Shown: piece by piece, positions 5,328-11,189 of the stretch
How the letters are laid out: every line of letters begins with the position of its first letter
Position numbering within the stretch: the first letter of the stretch is position 1
NCBI GenBank assembly: GCA_011371465.1
Contig: DRQL01000360.1
Location: forward strand, 1-11,189
Direction of reading: 5' to 3'
Length of the DNA stretch: 11,189 nt
Source of the DNA: Gammaproteobacteria bacterium
GTDB taxonomy: Bacteria; Pseudomonadota; Gammaproteobacteria; DSM-19610
Made by a program: the position numbers and the translations under genes
Notes under the pieces: generated by a model
What the model saw: the letters and a program-made list of their open reading frames with translations, nothing else
Told to the model about the DNA's origin: nothing
Databases searched by the model: none

Positions 5328-6318
5328 CCTGGTCCAGCAAGCGGGCGCGCAACTGCTGTTCAATATGCTGCGCAATCTCCGGGTTGTCCTTCAGGAAATT
5401 ACGCACGTTGTCCTTGCCCTGGCCAATACGGTCGCCGTTATAGCTGTACCAGGCACCGGCCTTGTCCACCAGGCCTTCCCTGACACCCAGCTCGATCAGC
5501 TCGCCCTGGCGGGAAATACCCTCGCCGTAGAGGATCTCGAACTGGGCCTGCTTGAACGGCGGCGCCATCTTGTTCTTGACCACCTTGACGCGGGTCTCGT
5601 TACCGACGATCTCGTCGCCCTTCTTGATGGCGCCGATGCGACGGATGTCAAGTCGCACGGAGGCATAGAACTTCAGCGCGTTACCCCCGGTGGTGGTCTC
5701 GGGATTACCGAACATGACGCCGATCTTCATACGGATCTGGTTGATGAAAATCACCAGCGTGTTGGAACGCTTGATATTGGAAGTCAGCTTGCGCAGCGCC
5801 TGCGACATCAGGCGGGCGTGCAGGCCCATGTGCGAATCGCCCATATCGCCTTCGATCTCGGCCTTGGGCGTCAGGGCGGCGACCGAGTCGACCACCACCA
5901 CATCCACCGCGCTGGAGCGCACCAGCATGTCGGTGATTTCCAGCGCCTGTTCACCGGTGTCCGGCTGGGAAACCAGCAGGTCATCGATCTGGACGCCCAG
6001 TTTTTCGGCATACACCGGGTCCAGCGCGTGCTCGGCATCGATGAAGGCGGCGGTACCACCCATTTTCTGCACCTCGGCGATCACCTGCAGGGTCAGGGTG
6101 GTCTTGCCGGAAGATTCCGGCCCGTAGATTTCGACCACGCGACCGCGCGGCAGGCCACCGATGCCCAGCGCCACGTCCAGTGCCAGCGAACCGGTGGACA
6201 CCACGTCAATATCGCGCACGGCACCAACATCACCCATGCGCATCACCGAACCCTTGCCAAACTGTTTCTCGATCTGACCCAGCGCCGCACTGAGCGCCTT
6301 GCGTTTGTTATCGTCCAT
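5278..6318 (-). CDS. recA: Recombinase RecA
   Basis: A complete 346-residue RecA: DNA strand exchange ATPase and coprotease for LexA cleavage. Walker A GPESSGKT is at 66-73 (Lys72), the catalytic Glu96 is in FIDAEHALDP, and Walker B VVVVDSVAAL ends in Asp144 near 140-149. The DNA-binding L2 region follows in IRMKIGVMFGNPETTTGGNALKFYASVRLDIRR. The C-terminal domain ends in the acidic tail DQDVEPEA, which normally tempers filament nucleation. The start ATG at 6318 has a strong SD, GGAGGAG, 5 bases upstream. A LexA box lies 116 bases upstream of the start, giving a long leader with a GCTGC/GCAGC hairpin. The 3' end overlaps recX by 50 bases. Confidence 0.99.
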   Translation of the reverse strand: MDDNKRKALSAALGQIEKQFGKGSVMRMGDVGAVRDIDVVSTGSLALDVALGIGGLPRGRVVEIYGPESSGKTTLTLQVIAEVQKMGGTAAFIDAEHALDPVYAEKLGVQIDDLLVSQPDTGEQALEITDMLVRSSAVDVVVVDSVAALTPKAEIEGDMGDSHMGLHARLMSQALRKLTSNIKRSNTLVIFINQIRMKIGVMFGNPETTTGGNALKFYASVRLDIRRIGAIKKGDEIVGNETRVKVVKNKMAPPFKQAQFEILYGEGISRQGELIELGVREGLVDKAGAWYSYNGDRIGQGKDNVRNFLKDNPEIAQHIEQQLRARLLDQDVEPEAANVTPIESAG

Positions 6319-6434
6319 TTAGACTCCTCCGTCTGCTGTCGTCAACTGAGGGGGCCGTTCCCTGCCCCGCGGGTAGTGGTCGTGCACAACCTGGCGGCTT
6401 CGCTGCCGATTGCAGCCGAGTATGCACCAGCCTA

Positions 6435-6450
6435 CTGTAAAAATAAACAG
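6435..6450 (-). promoter_or_regulatory. LexA operator (SOS box) of recA
   Basis: On the minus strand CTGTTTATTTTTACAG matches the gammaproteobacterial SOS consensus CTG-N10-CAG with an AT-rich centre. It sits 18 bases beyond the thpR stop codon and 116 bases before the recA start. TTGCAG (plus 454-459 of the 6000s) lies 3 bases upstream of the box and TAGGCT directly follows it. In E. coli the recA SOS box likewise fills the spacer between -35 and -10, but these flanking elements are weak matches here, so the promoter itself is uncertain. The box is confident. Confidence 0.9.
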
Positions 6451-6468
6451 TGCCTGCAAAATTATTGT

Positions 6469-6996
6469 TTACGGGCCGGAAAGTGGCCAGCGCTGCAGCA
6501 CGTCATAGCGGACACCCTGCTCCGTGGACACGGATTCGGCCAGTACAAAATCCTCTACCTGCCAGCACACCGGCGCCAGTCCCGCCTGTACACGCGGGTT
6601 TTTCTCCTTCCGTGACAGCGTTACATGGGGAACATAACGCCGGGTGGGCGCGTCGATCCCGCAGGGCAACAGTGCCGCCTGCAACTGCTCGACCAGCTGC
6701 AGCAGGGCCGGCGGTATATGGCTGGTTCCCAGCCACTGCACGCGTGGTTTCGTCCAGCCACCCAGGTAATCCAGCTGCAGTTCAAAAGCCTCGCCCTGCA
6801 CGGTCCCGGCCGCCTCACGGCAGCAGGCCAGTTCGGCGGCCGTGCGTCCGCCGAGGAACTGCAGCGTCAGGTGCAGGTTGGCATCGGCGACCGGGCGCCG
6901 GGTCCACTGCCGCGCAGCGACCGCCAGTTGTTTGCGCACGTCCGCATCGGGCCAGAGTGCAAAAAACAGGCGCCGCGTACCGTCAGCGCCCTTCAC
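6469..6996 (-). CDS. thpR: RNA 2',3'-cyclic phosphodiesterase ThpR
   Basis: A 175-residue member of the 2H phosphoesterase superfamily, formerly called 2'-5' RNA ligase (LigT). It opens 2',3'-cyclic phosphate ends of RNA and can join 2'-5' linkages in tRNA halves in vitro. The two catalytic HxTx motifs are intact: HLTL at 42-45 and HVTL at 124-127. The N-terminus RRLFFALWP is typical of the family. The start is GTG at 6996, overlapping the pncC stop as GTGA, with GGA 7 bases upstream, which indicates translational coupling. It is the last gene of the pilZ-pncC-thpR unit. No terminator separates it from recA, so read-through into recA is possible. The cellular substrate is not established for this family. 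Confidence 0.93.
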   Translation of the reverse strand: MKGADGTRRLFFALWPDADVRKQLAVAARQWTRRPVADANLHLTLQFLGGRTAAELACCREAAGTVQGEAFELQLDYLGGWTKPRVQWLGTSHIPPALLQLVEQLQAALLPCGIDAPTRRYVPHVTLSRKEKNPRVQAGLAPVCWQVEDFVLAESVSTEQGVRYDVLQRWPLSGP

Positions 6997-7475
6997 GCCC
7001 GTTCCAGCAGGCGATGACCCAGGCCGTCCAGCGCCGCTTCCACCGACTGCCTGCGCACCGCGTCACGATCCCCCTGGAACCGGTAGTGGCCCGTTTGCAG
7101 CCAGTCTCCGGGGCCGGCCCAGGCGATCCAGACCGTGCCCACGGGTTTGTCGGCCGTGCCGCCACCCGGGCCGGCGATGCCGCTGATGGCCAGCCCCCAC
7201 CGGGCGTGGCTGTGGCGCAACAGGCCGAGCACCATTTCCTGTACGGTCTGTTCGCTGACCGCGCCAAAGCGCTCCAGCGTAGCCGCTGAAACGCCGAGCA
7301 GTTCCTGTTTGGCGGCATTGCTGTAGGTCACCAGGCCACGCTCAAACCAGCCGGAACTGCCCGCCCGGTCGGTACAGACCTTGGCCACCCAGCCACCGGT
7401 GCAGGATTCTGCCGTGGCCAGCAATTCGCGCCGCGCCAGCAGCGCTTCGGCCAGTACGGCCACCCGCTGTTCCAC
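6993..7475 (-). CDS. pncC: Nicotinamide-nucleotide amidohydrolase PncC
   Basis: A 160-residue stand-alone CinA C-terminal domain protein (E. coli PncC 165). It deamidates NMN to nicotinate mononucleotide, recycling NMN released by NAD-dependent DNA ligase and other reactions. The catalytic Ser24 lies in TAESCTGGWVAK, Tyr51 in VTYSNAAK, and the phosphate-binding ISGIAGPGGG with KPVGTVWIA follows; GDRDAVRRQSVEAAL is the conserved C-terminal helix. The start is GTG at 7475, six bases after the pilZ stop, with a poor SD. A second GTG five codons in (7463) has the better-spaced AGGTGG, but the longer form fits family length. The gene is often called cinA in recA neighbourhoods, but the N-terminal COG1058 domain of true CinA is absent. 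Confidence 0.94.
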   Translation of the reverse strand: MEQRVAVLAEALLARRELLATAESCTGGWVAKVCTDRAGSSGWFERGLVTYSNAAKQELLGVSAATLERFGAVSEQTVQEMVLGLLRHSHARWGLAISGIAGPGGGTADKPVGTVWIAWAGPGDWLQTGHYRFQGDRDAVRRQSVEAALDGLGHRLLERA

Positions 7476-7481
7476 CTCAGT

Positions 7482-7796
7482 TCACTCGCTGTGGATGATC
7501 CGGATCGCGCTGCCGACGGCCCAGGACAGGCCGTCCGCCGCCGGCTCCACGCGCACCACTTCGATGCTGGCATCCAGCACCGAGATCAGCGCCTGGCTGG
7601 CTTCGATGTGCATTTCCAGGCGGTCACCGGGTTCCAGCCGCTCATCGGTGTGGAACAGTACACCGCAGGCACTCAGGTTGCGGCCCGCCGCCTGGAAACG
7701 CCGGCCGCTGTCCGCGTGCTGCAGTACCACCTCGCAGTCCACGGGTACGCGGATAAACCCCCGTTTTTCTTCGTAACCCCGCTGATCCAGATTCAT
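7482..7796 (-). CDS. Small PilZ-domain protein, likely c-di-GMP receptor
   Basis: A 104-residue protein consisting of a single PilZ domain. Both c-di-GMP contact motifs are intact: RxxxR as R12-G-F-I-R16 near the N-terminus and [D/N]xSxxG as N40-L-S-A-C-G45. The following strands (ERLEPGDRLEMHIE, ISVLDASIEVVRVE, WAVGSAIRI) fit the PilZ beta barrel. No output domain, signal peptide or membrane segment is present, so it would act in the cytoplasm through protein partners. The frame is open to 7862, but the ATG at 7796 has a strong GGAGGAAGG SD ending 4 bases upstream and begins just before the domain. It is the first gene of a pilZ-pncC-thpR operon, divergent from mutS across a 104-base spacer. 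The regulated process cannot be told from the sequence. Confidence 0.92.
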   Translation of the reverse strand: MNLDQRGYEEKRGFIRVPVDCEVVLQHADSGRRFQAAGRNLSACGVLFHTDERLEPGDRLEMHIEASQALISVLDASIEVVRVEPAADGLSWAVGSAIRIIHSE

Positions 7797-7900
7797 GACC
7801 CCTTCCTCCGGTGGGTGCGCAATATGCACTACAGGAGTACCAAAGCACAGGCCGTTTGGCAAGCTGTAGCGGGACGGACAATTGGGCTAGACTGGCCGCC
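7797..7900. promoter_or_regulatory. Divergent spacer between pilZ and mutS
   Basis: These 104 bases must hold the start signals for both directions. Seen are the strong SD of the PilZ gene (7801-7812), a short GTGC-N7-GCAC repeat (7817-7831), TTGGCA (7856-7861, five of six with a -35) but no acceptable -10 at 16-18 bp, and TAGACT (7888-7893, four of six with a -10) without a partner. On the minus strand TTGCCA overlaps TTGGCA. No LexA box. No promoter is called with confidence. Confidence 0.4.
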
Positions 7901-10481
<2,581 letters not shown>

Positions 10482-10483
<2 letters not shown>

Positions 10484-10509
10484 AAAACGGGTCCTTTTCA
10501 GGACCCGTT
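10482..10509 (-). terminator. Terminator shared by convergent mutS and OmpA-family gene
   Basis: A perfect 9-bp stem AACGGGTCC/GGACCCGTT with a 6-base loop (10486-10509) overlaps the mutS stop region. On the minus strand it is followed by six T (10482-10487, overlapping the stem base), a good intrinsic terminator for the OmpA-family gene 20 bases upstream. On the plus strand the tail is only CTGTAT, so termination of mutS would depend on the stem alone. Confidence 0.85.
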
Positions 10510-10529
10510 CTGTATGGATTCCAGCCGGC

Positions 10530-11189
10530 CTATTTTGAAACCGGTATGGGCGCCTTCTCCCTGGGCACTTCCTCGTGTACTTCGACCTCCTCGATCGCCG
10601 ATACCTCGACTTCCGTACGCCGGTTGGGCGCCAGGCAATCGATCAGCGCCTGGCCGCGGATACCCGGGCACTCCACCACCGGGTTGGCCGAACCCAGTCC
10701 TTTGGTTTCGATATAGGCGGGAACCACACCTTTGGCGACCAGGTAGCTGCGCACCGACTCCGCACGCCGTTTCGACAGCGCCAGATTGTAGGCATCGTCA
10801 CCGATGCGATCGGTGTACCCGGTAATCTCGATTTTCTGCTCCAGCAGGATGGCCGCGGTCAGGTTGCTCACCAGGTCGTCGAGCAGCGCAGCGCCGTTAT
10901 CCGAGATCGCATCGCTGTCGAAACCGAACAGGGCGTCCGCCTGCAGGTGTACCGGGTTGCGTTTCATGCGGATAACCACATCCACCGCCGCCAGGTCGAC
11001 GCCGTCACGTCTGGCCACGATCTCCGGGTCGCACTCTATGATGGCATTGGGTATGGACCAGCGCTTGGTGTGCATACAGTCGCCATAACCGGTGCGCACC
11101 GCTGTTTTACTGCTGTCGTCCACGTATCCTTCTGACGCCTGCGCCCATCCGCTTGCCAACCCCAGAGCTGCCAGCACACACGCTTTTGC
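10530..11189 (-). CDS. RmpM-like OmpA-family peptidoglycan-binding protein, 5' end missing
   Basis: The frame runs off the right edge, so the start is not in the window; 219 residues are visible. They begin in a Sec signal peptide (AKACVLAALGLASGWAQA, likely cleaved before SEGYVDD), so only its positive N-terminus is missing. A GTG inside the signal peptide (11177) is not a convincing start. The mature part has a short segment with two Cys (GYGDCMHTKRW...ECDPE), then an OmpA C-terminal domain: ADALFGFDSD, ITGYTDRIGDDAYNLALSKRRAESVRSYL and the Cys-flanked ECPGIRGQALIDCLAPNRRTEVEV. TDRIG and the KRRAESV Arg correspond to the diaminopimelate-binding residues. An acidic tail follows. With no beta-barrel it resembles Neisseria RmpM, a periplasmic protein tethering outer-membrane proteins to peptidoglycan. 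The four Cys probably form two disulfides. Convergent with mutS, terminator at 10482-10509. Confidence 0.92.
   Translation of the reverse strand, partial: AKACVLAALGLASGWAQASEGYVDDSSKTAVRTGYGDCMHTKRWSIPNAIIECDPEIVARRDGVDLAAVDVVIRMKRNPVHLQADALFGFDSDAISDNGAALLDDLVSNLTAAILLEQKIEITGYTDRIGDDAYNLALSKRRAESVRSYLVAKGVVPAYIETKGLGSANPVVECPGIRGQALIDCLAPNRRTEVEVSAIEEVEVHEEVPREKAPIPVSK

Noticed and set aside
5365..6615. 416-codon plus-strand frame opposite recA and the thpR end
   Set aside because: Antisense shadow of recA with repetitive His/Gly/Leu/Asp composition; it crosses the LexA box and ends in thpR. No recognisable family or ribosome site.
7856..7893. mutS promoter made of TTGGCA and TAGACT
   Set aside because: The elements are 26 bp apart, far outside the 16-18 bp range, and neither has a partner at correct spacing.

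Overview
The window reads as chromosomal housekeeping DNA from a GC-rich gammaproteobacterium. The gene order pncC-recA-recX-alaS-(lysC)-csrA-tRNA-Ser(GCU)-tRNA-Arg(ACG) is the conserved gammaproteobacterial recA block. E. coli has the same order without lysC; pseudomonads are known to place lysC between alaS and the csrA homologue. The protein sequences (RecA, AlaS, MutS, RecX, CsrA) are close to the E. coli and Pseudomonas versions. I cannot name the species; a Chromatiales-like or Pseudomonas-relative lineage is an inference.

Layout, all on the minus strand from right to left unless stated. At the right edge is the 3' part of an RmpM-like OmpA-family peptidoglycan-binding protein (10530-11189, 5' end cut). 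It converges on mutS (plus strand, 7901-10483), with a hairpin terminator between them. Divergent from mutS lies a compact operon: a small PilZ c-di-GMP receptor (7482-7796), pncC (6993-7475) and thpR (6469-6996, joined to pncC by a 4-base overlap). Right after thpR is a clear LexA box (6435-6450), then recA (5278-6318), recX (4821-5327, starting inside recA), alaS (2109-4748), lysC (794-2023) and csrA (418-621). Two tRNA genes finish the cluster: tRNA-Ser(GCU) at 245-335 with its own terminator, and tRNA-Arg(ACG) at 1-70, cut at its 3' end by the window edge. The tRNA-Arg gene has a well-formed sigma70 promoter.

The genes group into DNA repair (mutS, recA, recX), translation and its control (alaS, two tRNAs, csrA, thpR as RNA-end enzyme), amino-acid supply (lysC), NAD-cycle repair (pncC), second-messenger sensing (PilZ) and the cell envelope (OmpA family). 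There are no mobile elements, CRISPR arrays, toxin-antitoxin pairs or phage genes, and every complete gene looks intact. No gene-free stretch exceeds 300 bases.

I did not find a new multi-gene system. The most unusual structure is a 62-bp near-perfect palindrome at 197-258. It is built from the last 14 bases of tRNA-Ser, its trailer, the terminator hairpin and an inverted copy of the tRNA end. Other points worth checking are a GGA-in-loop hairpin upstream of csrA, an internal start with a Shine-Dalgarno sequence in lysC for a separate beta subunit, the out-of-frame recX start within recA, and an inverted repeat in the alaS leader.
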